Notes under the pieces: generated by a model | The model's database searches: none | Told to the model about the DNA's origin: nothing | What the model saw: only the letters and a program-made list of their open reading frames with translations | Program-made: the position numbers and the translations under genes | In this document: piece after piece, positions 43,335 to 51,892 of the stretch | How the letters are laid out: each line of letters starts with the position of its first letter | Numbering within the stretch: position 1 is the first letter of the stretch | Source: JACCTH01 sp050741915 | GTDB taxonomy: Bacteria; Actinomycetota; Acidimicrobiia; Spongiisociales; ZC4RG35 | Assembly: GCA_050741915.1 (NCBI GenBank) | Contig: JBOGEX010000170.1 | Coordinates: 1-54,571, forward strand | Length of the DNA stretch: 54,571 bases | Reading direction: 5' to 3'

Positions 43335-45803
43335 TCACACCCCCCGACCCGCCTGGGCCAGCAGCTCAACCGGGTCGAACGCGGAATGGAACTCATAGCC
43401 GATCAGGGGCCGAAGGTGGGCGTGGACGGCGTCAAGGATCGTCTCCACTCCAGGGAAGAAGGCTCCCTCCATCTCCGCCGGGGGGGTGATGGTATTGCGG
43501 GCCCCCACCAGGGCGATAGGAGCCTTCAGGTCCTCGAAGCAGAGAAGCTGCAGGTCGGCCGCCAGGGTGGCGAGATAGCTCCCTCGCAGGCAGGCGTCAG
43601 AGACGAGCAGCAACCGCCCGGTCCTTTGCACCGACCGCACCACGGGCCGATAGTCGAAGGGCACCAGGCTTCGGGCGTCGATGATCTCCGCCGTCAGGCC
43701 GAACTCGCCCGCCAGGCGGTCGGCCGCCTCCACGGCCCGGTAGAGGGTCGCCCCCACCGACACGACCGTGAGATCGTCACCCGGCCTCACCGTTCTGGGC
43801 AACCCAATCGGCACCCGGTAATAACCCGGCGGTACGCCTTCCGGCCGCAAAACCTCCACCTGGCTATACAGACGCTGACTCTCGAAGAAGACCACCGGGT
43901 CGTCGCCAGCCAAAGCGGACGCCATCAGTCCCTTTGCGTCATAAGGAGTGGCGGGGAAGACCACCTTCAGCCCGGGGACTTGGGCCGCCATGGCGGTCCA
44001 TTCCTGGGAGTGCTGGGCCCCATACGTGCTTCCGACCGATACCCGCAGAACCACCGGCATCTTCACCACCCCGCCCGACATAGCTTGCCACTTGGCAAGT
44101 TGGTTGAAGATCTCGTCTCCCGCCCGCCCCATGAAGTCTGCGTACATCAGCTCCACAAGCGCCCGCCCGCCCTCTAGGGCGTAACCCACCGCGCTCCCCA
44201 CGATGGCCGCCTCCGAGATGGGGGTGTTGAACAGCCGGTAGTGGGGGAGCAACTCGGTGAGGCCCCGGTAGACGCCGAAGGCCCCTTCCCAATCGCGATT
44301 CTCCTCCCCGTAGATGATGAGGCGGCCATCGGCCACCGCATGGTGGGCGATAGCCTCGAACAGGGCGTCGCGTAACTGAATGGCCCGGCTAGAGGGGAGG
44401 ATGCGACCCTCCTCCATCCCGCTGCGGGAGCGCTCGCGAAGTTGCCCGGCCCGGGATGTCTCCTCGAACGGGAGGTTGACCATTCCCGGTAGGGCCCGGC
44501 CGAGGTCCACCTCCGTATTGGAGAACATGAGCTCGGCGATCGCTCGGGCTGGCGCGCCGCCGCCCAGGCGAGGGGAGATGTCAAGGTCGACCGCCAGCCG
44601 CAGCGCTTCCGTCACCCTAAGGTCGGCCCAGGAGTCGAGCTCCCCCCGGGCGCCGTCTCCCAGTATCCCTTCGACCTCCAAGTCGGAGGCGTACGAGCCA
44701 ATGGGATCGGCCGCTCTCCACAGCTCGAGCTCCTTGCGAGTGCGGTAAGAGGAGGCGTCGCTCGGGGAGTGGCCGCTCAGGCGATAGGTCTGGCAATCGA
44801 GCAGCACAGGACCCTCGCCGGCCTCTATGACGGCCCTCACCCGCCGGATGGCGTCCAGCACCGCCAGCGGGTTGTTGCCGTCAATCGTTTCGGCGTGCAG
44901 GTTCTGGGGGTTCACCCCAGCCCCGATCCGACTCAGACGGTCATAGGCCATCGTCTCGCCGATGGGCTGGCCTCCCATCCCGTAGAAGTTGTTGACGAAG
45001 AAGAAGATGACCGGCAGGCCGCCCTGGTGGCCCGGCGGCCAGAGGTGGCGGAGTTGGCTCATTGCCGCGAAGTTGAGCGCCTCCCACACGGGCCCGCAGC
45101 CGGAGGAGGCGTCCCCGATGTTGGCGATGACCAGGCCGCGCTGCTGCTGCACTCGCTTGAAAAGGGCGGCTCCGGCGGCGATGGGGGCCGAGGCCCCGAC
45201 GATGGCGTTGTTGGGGTAGATCCCGAAAGGAGGGAAGAAGGCGTGCATGCTGCCCCCCATGCCCCGGTTGAAGCCAGAGGCACGACCGAAGATCTCGGCG
45301 AGGAGGCCGTAGAGCAGGAACTGTACGGCCCTGGTGTGAAAATCCTGGGCCGGCAGGTGCCGCTCAACAACGGCCAGGATCTCCCCCGAGAGGTGGTCCT
45401 GCATGATCCGTTGAACGATGGCCTCGTCCAACGAGGCGACCGCCGAAAGCCCCTTGGCGATGAACTCGGCGTGGCTGCGATGGCTCCCGAAGATGTGGTC
45501 GTCGGCATCCAACGAGAAGGCTTGGCCGACGGCGGCGGCCTCCTGGCCGATGGAGAGATGGGCGGGACCACCGTGCCGGTAGGAGATGTCCCCGTAGGTT
45601 TGCTGCCGCTTGAGGGTGTCAAGGGCGGTCTCGAATCGGCGAATCAGGAGCATATCCCTGAGCATGCGCACCAGGCCCTCGCCACCAACCTCGGCTTTCG
45701 CCTGAGAAATTGAGCCCTGGTAAGCGTTGATAGGGACGGGCTCGAACTCCAAGAGGCCGGGACGCCGCACCGCGGCCGGGTCGATCAGCAGTTCCTTGAC
45801 CAT
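43335..45803 (-). CDS. Fused alpha-beta E1 thiamine-diphosphate dehydrogenase
   Basis: An 822-residue single-chain protein combining E1-alpha and E1-beta of the 2-oxo-acid dehydrogenase type. The first half has the thiamine-diphosphate motif GDASSGCGPVWEALNFAA...FVNNFYGMGG. The second half has the pyrimidine domain (YGEENRDWEG, NTPISEAAIVGSAVGYAL) and the transketolase C-terminal domain (IDARSLVPFD, SDACLRGSYLATLA). ATG at 45803 is chosen over upstream codons because AGGAGG elements precede it and the upstream frame belongs to a decayed gene. No lipoyl domain, E2 or E3 is nearby. Confidence 0.85.
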   Translation of the reverse strand: MVKELLIDPAAVRRPGLLEFEPVPINAYQGSISQAKAEVGGEGLVRMLRDMLLIRRFETALDTLKRQQTYGDISYRHGGPAHLSIGQEAAAVGQAFSLDADDHIFGSHRSHAEFIAKGLSAVASLDEAIVQRIMQDHLSGEILAVVERHLPAQDFHTRAVQFLLYGLLAEIFGRASGFNRGMGGSMHAFFPPFGIYPNNAIVGASAPIAAGAALFKRVQQQRGLVIANIGDASSGCGPVWEALNFAAMSQLRHLWPPGHQGGLPVIFFFVNNFYGMGGQPIGETMAYDRLSRIGAGVNPQNLHAETIDGNNPLAVLDAIRRVRAVIEAGEGPVLLDCQTYRLSGHSPSDASSYRTRKELELWRAADPIGSYASDLEVEGILGDGARGELDSWADLRVTEALRLAVDLDISPRLGGGAPARAIAELMFSNTEVDLGRALPGMVNLPFEETSRAGQLRERSRSGMEEGRILPSSRAIQLRDALFEAIAHHAVADGRLIIYGEENRDWEGAFGVYRGLTELLPHYRLFNTPISEAAIVGSAVGYALEGGRALVELMYADFMGRAGDEIFNQLAKWQAMSGGVVKMPVVLRVSVGSTYGAQHSQEWTAMAAQVPGLKVVFPATPYDAKGLMASALAGDDPVVFFESQRLYSQVEVLRPEGVPPGYYRVPIGLPRTVRPGDDLTVVSVGATLYRAVEAADRLAGEFGLTAEIIDARSLVPFDYRPVVRSVQRTGRLLLVSDACLRGSYLATLAADLQLLCFEDLKAPIALVGARNTITPPAEMEGAFFPGVETILDAVHAHLRPLIGYEFHSAFDPVELLAQAGRGV

Positions 45804-45939
45804 CCTCCGAGCCCTCCTCGGCTGGGACCCCCTCTGCCTATCGCGGGCTGCGTCTCGAGCGGAGCGGGATAGCCCAGACCACAACGTACTTGCACTGACC
45901 ATGAGCCCAGAATCTGACGAGGCGCGGCGCCTCCTCATT

Positions 45940-46095
45940 TTGGGCGGCCAAACGATAGACCGCCGCGGCGTTGTCGCCGAACACGAGGGCCATTCTCCTC
46001 CTAGCTGAATCGCGCAGGACGAACCGGGCCGCGTCGTAAACCTGCGAGTAGGAGGCCAGCAGATAGACCGGTCAGTCTGAGCCGAACAGAGGTCG
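45940..46095 (-). pseudogene. Lactonase-like amidohydrolase C-terminal fragment
   Basis: The minus strand reads RPLFGSD, a TGA, then PVYLLASYSQVYDAARFVL and ALVFGDNAAAVYRL, matching the end of the intact lactonase at 32709-33566 (LMFGSDWPVCLLAG..EVYEAARLAL). The Trp codon of GSDWP has become TGA. Only about 50 codons remain. The following minus-strand reading leads into the E1 fusion region. Confidence 0.7.
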
Positions 46096-46285
46096 AGGAG
46101 ATCGTTTCACTCCTTGTTTTCCGTTCGAGCGTCAGCGATTTGCCGGCGCTACCTTCTCAACGAACGGCCCTTCTCGGATTTCGAAACTGTCGCACCTTTC
46201 CTCGATGCTTCGGATTGAAGAAGTGGAGGCGGTCCCGGTACCTGTGTGAGCCATCTCAGCCCAACACGACTCACCGTCCAGACTC

Positions 46286-46610
46286 CTAACGCGTGGCCGG
46301 TTGGGTCAGGCCGTGATGTGGGCGGCTGGCCCGCTCGTCGGAGACGCTGCGGTAGGCGGCGCCGCACACCGCGTCCGCTTCGCCGCCGAGCAGCTTGTTG
46401 ATCAAGACATGCAGCATCTGCCGCATAGGATCCGGGCTCGCCTGGGCCAGCTGCTCCTCGAGCAGTCGAGCAGGGGTCGATACTGGGGGTGACGTCATCG
46501 TGGGTGCGTCCTTTCGAGAGTGCTGTGGAAGGATCACCCGGTGGCCGTCATCTACGTCGGTAGCGACACGCTCACCGGCTGCCGTACACCACTCTGCCTG
46601 ACGTCACTCG
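46286..46610 (-). mobile_element. IS256-family transposase 5' remnant
   Basis: ATG at 46498 on the minus strand starts a 70-codon piece with RLLEEQLAQASPDPMRQMLH and INKLLGGEADAVCGAAYRSVSDER, the N-terminal region of Mutator/IS256 transposases. The DDE catalytic part is absent. Upstream, GAGAGTGCTGTGGAAGGATCA and the flanking stretch to about 46610 look like the element's leading end. Bases 46096-46285 hold no recognised gene. Confidence 0.65.
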
Positions 46611-46614
46611 ATTC

Positions 46615-47187
46615 CTAGCTGGCTCGCTGATAGGTAAGGATGGCGACGCCATCGCCGACCATCTGCGAGTCGATGAGACGCATTGGCTTCTTGTCGCTGG
46701 TGTCGGCGAAGAGTCGTTTGCCGCGCCCGAGAACAACCGGGAAGACCATCAGGCGCAACTCGTCGACCAGGTCGTGCTCGACCAGCGTCTGTACGAGCTC
46801 GGCGCTGCCATGGACAACGATGTCCCCATCCAGCCTCTCGCGGAGCTGCGTGACCTCCTTCACCACATCGCCGCTGAGAATCGTTGAGTTGGTCCACTCG
46901 GCCTTCTTCAGGGTCGAGGAGACGACGTACTCCCGCATGCTGTTGAACTTCTCGGCGAAGCCGAACTCGTCTTTCATCGACGGCCACGCCTTCGCAAAGC
47001 CCTCATAGGTGACCCGCCCCAACAACAGCGCCTCCGAGGCGAGGGTTTCGTCGAGCTTGAACTTGTCGCCCTCCGCCCCTCGCTCGATCTCGAAAGTCCA
47101 ACCTGCATGCTTGAAGTACTCGTCCCCGCCAGGGGCTTGCATGACCCCGCCAAGGGAGACGAACTCGGTTACCACGATCCTTGCCAT
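46615..47187 (-). CDS. RibD C-terminal/dihydrofolate reductase-like protein
   Basis: A 190-residue protein of the RibD_C/YyaP family: MARIVVTEFVSLGGVMQAPG, LLLGRVTYEGFAKAWPS, VVSSTLKKAEW, DIVVHGSAELVQTLVEHDLVDELRLM and FPVVLGRGKRLFAD. These are NADPH-binding reductase-fold proteins, mostly of unknown substrate in actinomycetes. ATG at 47187 with AGAGGATCAAG upstream. It stands alone among decayed genes and appears intact. Confidence 0.87.
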   Translation of the reverse strand: MARIVVTEFVSLGGVMQAPGGDEYFKHAGWTFEIERGAEGDKFKLDETLASEALLLGRVTYEGFAKAWPSMKDEFGFAEKFNSMREYVVSSTLKKAEWTNSTILSGDVVKEVTQLRERLDGDIVVHGSAELVQTLVEHDLVDELRLMVFPVVLGRGKRLFADTSDKKPMRLIDSQMVGDGVAILTYQRAS

Positions 47188-47274
47188 CTTGATCCTCTCT
47201 TCTGATTGACACCCTCCGTTTCAGGGGCATGCAGAACGCACGCGTCGAATGTAATGGTCTGGGCGGTGTCGCCT

Positions 47275-47365
47275 CAGAGCCATCATCTTCCAGAGGTTGG
47301 CCGTTCCGTTGACCAGGCCAGCGGCTACGGCTCCGTTGGCGTCGAGGGTCATCGTGACGGCATTG
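47275..47365 (-). pseudogene. Sugar isomerase C-terminal fragment
   Basis: The minus strand reads MTLDANGAVAAGLVNGTANL followed by KMM, close to the end of the isomerase at 7322-8143 (MMTLDAYGAVAAGIVSGAEAL). Only about 28 codons remain. It is a leftover of a gene related to, but not identical with, the intact copy. The 47366-47700 stretch contains nothing recognised. Confidence 0.55.
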
Positions 47366-47751
47366 ACTCTTCTGTCCGCTCAATGAAATCTCAGCGATAA
47401 CGTCTGCGACTGCACTCGCCAGCTTCGGGCTCGAATCGGTGATTGGAAAGCTCACAAGGTACCCAACACACCGGGTGGACGGTTGTTGAGGTGTCTCGAG
47501 TGGTTGGACCGTTCGGTTCCGAAAGACGATGTGCCTTGGAAGCTTGAGAACGAGCGCGAACCTGGTTGCCGAGGCGAATCATACGGGCGCTGAAGGGCAG
47601 GGTTCCTATTGGTGCCAAAATCGCCTTCCCTGATTGCGGCTGTCGGCATTGAGTTTTCGGAGTTCGCACCCAAAATAGCCTGTCGCCGCTTGGTTTCTCT
47701 AACATGTTGAGCTACTACCGGAGACGTCGGGGCACAAGTGCCTGTTCCTTG

Positions 47752-47792
47752 TGGCATGCAAGGGGTCAGGGGTTCAAATCCCTGCGCTCCAC
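47752..47792 (+). other. tRNA-Ala(GGC) 3'-half remnant, possible attachment site
   Basis: TGGCAT at 47752-47757 equals the anticodon loop of tRNA-Ala(GGC) from U33. It is followed by the 3' anticodon stem GCAAG, the variable loop, GGTTCAAATCC (T arm) and GCGCTCCA, the 3' acceptor strand with U70 and discriminator A73. The 5' half of a tRNA is absent upstream and the anticodon stem's 5' strand is not matched. A tRNA fragment beginning in the anticodon loop is the usual shape of an integration core site, and a recombinase pseudogene follows 20 bases later. Confidence 0.5.
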
Positions 47793-47811
47793 AATCCGAA
47801 AACCCCCGTCA

Positions 47812-48610
47812 AGGTCTGGAACCCTCAAGCCCGTTACGAGGTGCTCATCGACGTCGACGAAGTCGCTCTTGGCCACGACACCAAGATGCGCTGGAACGAC
47901 TCAATTCAGTGAGTCTGGTCTGAGAAACTGACACATGCCGCCATCGTCTCCGTCGACATTTTCGAAGCCGCTCAGGAGGTGTTTGCGGGGTCCCAGCGTG
48001 CCGCGGTCCGCCGAAATCGCACCAAGCACCCCTACGTAGTCTCGGGGCTGGTCCGCTGTGATCTTTGTGGCCGCAGAATGTAAGGATCCTGGAACAACGG
48101 CCAGCCGTACTATCGATGCAACTTCCCCATCGAGTACGCGTTGAGCGAGAAACAACACGCCAACCGTGTACGTGCGAGAGGACGCCATTGTGGCGGGTCT
48201 CGATGCCTGGATCGGTGGCCTCTTCGACGACGACCACCTCGACGCCACGCCAGGCCTGGCCGCCGCCAGCCAAGCCATACCCGATAACGACCGGGCGCGT
48301 GTCCTCGACCTGCGCCGCCAACTGAAAGAGTGCGACGCCAAAGCTCGCCAAGTACCGGGCGCTTCTCGAACACGACAGCGACATGACCATCGCCGCCACT
48401 TGGATGGTCGAGGTCGAGCGAGAGCGAAGGACCCTAGAACGGGAACTGTGCCGCAAGCCCACCCAACGGAGACTCACCGACAACGAAGTGAAAGCGCTCG
48501 TCGTCCAACTCCGCGGTGCTTGCCGACGTCCGACCCCTTGACAAGCGGGCAATCTACGAGGAACTCGGTGTCAAACTCACCTGCTACCCGACGGGCGGGT
48601 ACACGTAGGA
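47812..48610 (+). pseudogene. Large serine recombinase C-terminal region, decayed
   Basis: Pieces of an actinobacterial-type serine recombinase are readable: EVLIDVDEVALGHDTKMRWN, stop, VWSEKLTHAAIVSVDIFEAAQ, HPYVVSGLVRCDLCGRRM (zinc-ribbon cysteines), stop, QPYYRCNFP, REDAIVAGLDAWIGGLF, LDLRRQLKECDAK, DSDMTIAATWMVEVERERR and YEELGVKLT. Several frameshifts and at least two stops interrupt it, and the N-terminal catalytic Ser domain is missing. It is a remnant of an integrative element. The tRNA fragment just upstream may be its attachment site. Confidence 0.78.
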
Positions 48611-49452
48611 GCTGGGGCACCCCATGCACTAGGGGTTCGTGTCGGAGGACCGACACCGATGCTAACTACACGGGCTGCGCCGCTGACAAGGTCATACTCG
48701 ATCGCAGCTTGATCCCATTCGAGTCTCGGCACCGATTGCTAGGTCACGCCTAGGCCGACGCTGCCAGGCGGAACGGTCGTGGCCGAACGCGTGCCATCTT
48801 CCATCCGACGTTCCTGTGGCTACAACGAATGGGGATTAGCACGACGCGCAACTTTTTCGACTCGTCTAATCCGTTCGCAATACCCGCCTCTCCTCACCAC
48901 CGCTCACGTAGCCGAGATAATGCAATGGACGATCAACGAGATCCGAGACAAGGTCCACGGATGGCCTGCCCGTGGTTTGTTGGGGTCAGCCGTTTCGGTT
49001 CTCCGCGATGAGGTTCTTGCAGTGCTCCGTAGCCGGATCCTTCAACCCACCGGCTATGAGGCACCAAAGCCGGGAGAGTCTCAGAATGCCTGGCTCCCCT
49101 AAGTACCCGGTGTGGTACCTCAACCTCGTAGCCGACCCAAGAGTCGAGCTGCGGGTAAAATTGGAGACGATCTCCGGTCGAGCTTGTCAAGCCGGCACGA
49201 AGGAGAAGCCCGACCTGGGAGCAGATGGCGAAAATCTGGCCGACACCAACCGGGAACCGAAGAACATTGGCAGTCTGACCGAAACTGGGCTTGTGAGCCC
49301 AGCAATCGCATAGTGCCCTCCGACAAACTTCAGATTGTCCTCGCGCGTTGGTGACCGGTCACATATCAGCGCGAGGCGCCGGAAGGGGCCACGGCTAGCG
49401 GCCAGATCGGGATGCGGTACCAACGATCACTACCGCGCCCGATCGGATGGCC
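48611..49452. other. Decayed region with a deazaflavin nitroreductase-like fragment
   Basis: Most of these 842 bases show no recognisable gene. At 49086-49180 (+) the reading PGSPKYPVWYLNLVADPRVE and neighbouring residues resemble the F420-dependent nitroreductase (Ddn/DUF385) core, but without its start and with a changed C-terminus. The 48779-49080 part has open frames with no family match. The region looks like residual sequence after deletions. Confidence 0.4.
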
Positions 49453-49487
49453 GAGGAATCCCCTGAGTTGACTTCGGGGGATTCCTC
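49453..49487 (-). terminator. Hairpin after the secreted-protein gene
   Basis: GAGGAATCCCC (49453-49463) and GGGGATTCCTC (49477-49487) form a perfect 11-bp stem with a 13-base loop. It lies 43 bases beyond the stop of the minus-strand gene 49530-49994. There is no marked T-run, so efficiency is uncertain. Confidence 0.55.
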
Positions 49488-49529
49488 TCGCTGACCCAAC
49501 GATGGGAGGCGACGGTCGAGTCGACCCGT

Positions 49530-49994
49530 TCAGTCGTGGCAGTGGGTGAAGAAGAACTCCGCCCCAGCCGGTGTGACATTGAAATGGTCGACGAGGTGAG
49601 TGCTGATCTTGGTGCCGTCATCGAACTGGCCGTTTATGTTAAGCGTGAAGGTGCCGTTGACGGTCTGCTTGTTCTGATTGAAACCACCCCAAACGGTGAA
49701 GTGACCGCTCGCGCCCTGGTCTGCCGGGTCGAGCGGCACTGCCACGAAGGTGCCGGTTTGGGTAAACGTGACGTGGATTCGCCCATCAGCGAAGGATGTT
49801 GTGTGTTCGACCGCGTTGAAGGTGAGCGTTATCTCGAACAGCGGTCCGCCCCCTTCACATGTGGGGGCCACATCGACGAAGGTTTCCGTGACCCCGTGCA
49901 CAGTGACCGTCTCGGTTGTCGGTGGAGCAGCCACCGCAGGCACCGCCAAGCCGACAACGACTGCGACCACTAGCAGTGGCAGAAGGCGCTTCAT
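49530..49994 (-). CDS. Small secreted protein of unknown function
   Basis: A 154-residue protein with a Sec signal peptide (MKRLLPLLVVAVVVGLAVPAVA, cleavage after AVA at about residue 22) and a mature domain rich in Thr and beta-type sequence (HTTSFADGRIHVTFTQTGTF, FTLNINGQFDDGTKISTHL). Two Cys residues are present, one near the middle (PTCEGGG) and one near the C-terminus (THCHD), and may form a disulphide. ATG at 49994 with AAAGGGAGTG upstream. I recognise no family beyond similarity in style to other actinobacterial exported beta-proteins. Confidence 0.72.
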   Translation of the reverse strand: MKRLLPLLVVAVVVGLAVPAVAAPPTTETVTVHGVTETFVDVAPTCEGGGPLFEITLTFNAVEHTTSFADGRIHVTFTQTGTFVAVPLDPADQGASGHFTVWGGFNQNKQTVNGTFTLNINGQFDDGTKISTHLVDHFNVTPAGAEFFFTHCHD

Positions 49995-50213
49995 ATTCCA
50001 CTCCCTTTCTTGCCGGCCAGGAAATTCACGCTTCGCGAAAAGCCCGCTCTTGTGCAGGGCGTTTCAGCCGGCATAACGACTCTACAAGTCTCATACATGT
50101 TGGGTGCCTCTGCGGCTTAAGAAAGAAGCCGACAACCTGTCGACTTCGTTAGAACGAGAGCTGGCTTTCGCGCTCTCTAGTTCATTGATTCCTCCTAAGC
50201 AGCAGTGGGTCGT

Positions 50214-50238
50214 GGGCGCGCCTGCACGGGGCGCGCCC
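50214..50238. repeat. GC-rich inverted repeat
   Basis: GGGCGCGCC (50214-50222) and GGCGCGCCC (50230-50238) form a perfect 9-bp stem with a 7-base loop. It lies in the non-coding stretch between the secreted protein's promoter side and the IstB remnant. Terminator or transposon-edge origin cannot be separated. Confidence 0.45.
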
Positions 50239-50394
50239 TGCTTTGGCTAGCCGGGCTTAAGTGCGGCGGTCCACGCCTCCGAGATCTGCTCTCGGGTGGT
50301 GGCCGGGGGGCGCATGGCCGTCGGTACGTTGCAGGGCTGGTCGACCAAACAGATCAGCAGCTGATCGACGATGTCGAGCTTCATGACAACCTCG

Positions 50395-50510
50395 TGAGGC
50401 TGCCGATCCGAGCCGCGCGCTTCCCGCCCGCAATCGAGGACTTTACTTTTCGACCATCAACGGAACCTCAAACGAGACGTGATCTCTCATCTCGGCACTA
50501 TGTCAGATAG
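50395..50510 (+). mobile_element. IS21-family IstB fragment
   Basis: RLPIRAARFPPAIEDFTF is like the N-terminal part of IS21 helper ATPase IstB, and after a one-base shift LKRDVISHLGTM continues the same pattern (in relatives ..SLKRDVI.HLG.L). Only about 38 codons remain, without the Walker motifs. The flanking 50000-50394 stretch has no recognised gene. Confidence 0.45.
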
Positions 50511-50544
50511 CGAACAATCCCAGCGGCTCTTGGCCCAGCAGTAA

Positions 50545-51216
50545 TCAGGCGTCGTTGGGGGAAGCGAGGGTGTCGCCAGTGGGGGTGCGGCGGTAAAGGA
50601 CGGATCCGGCGGAGCGGGTGCGGGTGACCAGGCCACTTGATCGGAGCACCGACAGGTGTTGGTTGATCCCTCCGGGGCTGACGGAGAGGCGCTTGGCGAG
50701 GGCGGTGGTGGAGTTCGGTTCGGCGAGGGCGATGAGCAGCCGGGCACGGGTCCGTCCGAGGAGGGCGGCGAGGGCCTCGGGGGTCGCCGGCGCTCCCTTC
50801 TCCCAGAGGGTGGCGATGCCGCGGGCCGGGTAGGCGATCATCGGCTGGTAGGGCTCGACCATCTTTCGCACGGTGGGCCAGGCCATGGCGCTCGGGACCA
50901 GCAAGAGCCCTTCGCCCGACAGTTCGCCCGAGTAGCTCCAGGGATCGGCCGCCGACAGGCGATCGCCGTGCCAGGTGACGGTCTCGTGCAAGTTGTCGAA
51001 CACGGCGTGGGCTCCGCCTGCGGCCAGACGCCGGGAGCGCCACAACACGTCGGCCTCGAGCAGCTCCCGCAGGCTTGGCCAGTATCTGGCGAAGGCCAGC
51101 TCCCAGTAGTCCTGGAGCGTGTCGGTGATCCGGACGGTTGCGCCCCGGGGGTCCTCCCGGATGCGCTTGGCGATCGGCTCTGGCACACCCGGTATGTCCA
51201 CGAGGTCGGTGACCAC
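50545..51216 (-). CDS. ArsR-type winged-helix regulator, probably 5'-truncated
   Basis: A 223-residue protein whose C-terminal 90 residues are an ArsR-like HTH: LGRTRARLLIALAE, TTALAKRLSVSPGGINQHLS, VLRSSGLVTRTRSAGSVLYRRT. The preceding part (TDTLQDYWELAFARYWPSLRELLEADVLWRSRR, LLLVPSAMAWP) matches the DUF5937-type N-terminal domain. Complete relatives are about 330 residues, so roughly 100 are missing at the start. The frame stays open to a TAG at 51259-51261. GTG at 51216 is the only plausible start, with no good ribosome site, so it may be a truncated pseudogene or a short functional form. Confidence 0.7.
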   Translation of the reverse strand: MVTDLVDIPGVPEPIAKRIREDPRGATVRITDTLQDYWELAFARYWPSLRELLEADVLWRSRRLAAGGAHAVFDNLHETVTWHGDRLSAADPWSYSGELSGEGLLLVPSAMAWPTVRKMVEPYQPMIAYPARGIATLWEKGAPATPEALAALLGRTRARLLIALAEPNSTTALAKRLSVSPGGINQHLSVLRSSGLVTRTRSAGSVLYRRTPTGDTLASPNDA

Positions 51217-51425
51217 CTGACTCTCTTCCCGGACCCGGGCCTCGAGACTGGCCGAGGCCTATTACGGCAACAAACCGCCTGGTCGAGGTGAAGTTCGAAT
51301 ACGACCCCGACAATTGGTTCCAGTTCGAGCAGTCGCTCGGCAGGGGAGCCCGCGACCGGAAGTCGTAAACAGCACAACAACCGCCCCGAACGCACATTGC
51401 GGCACTGGACACGAAAGGAAGAGAT

Positions 51426-51887
51426 ATGACTGACAGCCCCCCGGAAACCCGGCAGCCCGCTGCCGATCTGCGCGCCCTCGATCGCCTCGTCGGGACGTGG
51501 CGCATAAGCGGCGACGCCACCGGAACCGTTACCTACCGCTGGATGGAGGGCGGATTCTTCCTGGTCCAGGAAGGAGAGCTGGAGCTCGACGGTCACCGCA
51601 ACAAGTTCACCGAAATCATCGGCCACGAGCGCCTCTTCGGCGAGGAGCCCAGCGGCGATATCAAGTCCCGCACCTATACCTCCGAAGGAGACACCCTTGA
51701 CTACGTGTACGACATGGACGGCGACACGTTGACGATCTGGGGCGGAAAGCGGGGATCGGAAAGCTATTACAAGGCCACCTTCAGCGCCGACGGCAACACC
51801 ATCGGCGGAGCGTGGACCTGGCCCGGCGGCGGGTACCAGGCAACTTCCACCCGGGACGCCAGCCCGGCCCACGAAAGCAAACGGTGA
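51426..51887 (+). CDS. DUF1579/lipocalin-like protein
   Basis: A 153-residue cytoplasmic protein with a beta-barrel-like pattern: LDRLVGTWRISGDATGTVTY, RWMEGGFFLVQEGELELDGH, DTLDYVYDMDGDTLTIWGGK and GGAWTWPGGGYQATSTR. This fits the DUF1579 and related lipocalin-like families, whose biochemical role is not established. ATG at 51426 follows AAGGAAGAG. It is followed directly by a broken alpha/beta hydrolase gene and may once have been co-expressed with it. Confidence 0.78.
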   Translation: MTDSPPETRQPAADLRALDRLVGTWRISGDATGTVTYRWMEGGFFLVQEGELELDGHRNKFTEIIGHERLFGEEPSGDIKSRTYTSEGDTLDYVYDMDGDTLTIWGGKRGSESYYKATFSADGNTIGGAWTWPGGGYQATSTRDASPAHESKR

Positions 51888-51892
51888 AGGCC

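Noticed and set aside
44769..45713. Long plus-strand open frame inside the E1 fusion
   Set aside because: It has no family resemblance and mirrors codon structure of the minus-strand E1-alpha half, so it is a GC-driven shadow.
47700..47792. A complete tRNA gene
   Set aside because: Only the anticodon-loop-to-acceptor half fits; no D arm or 5' acceptor strand is found upstream, and the 5' anticodon stem strand does not match.
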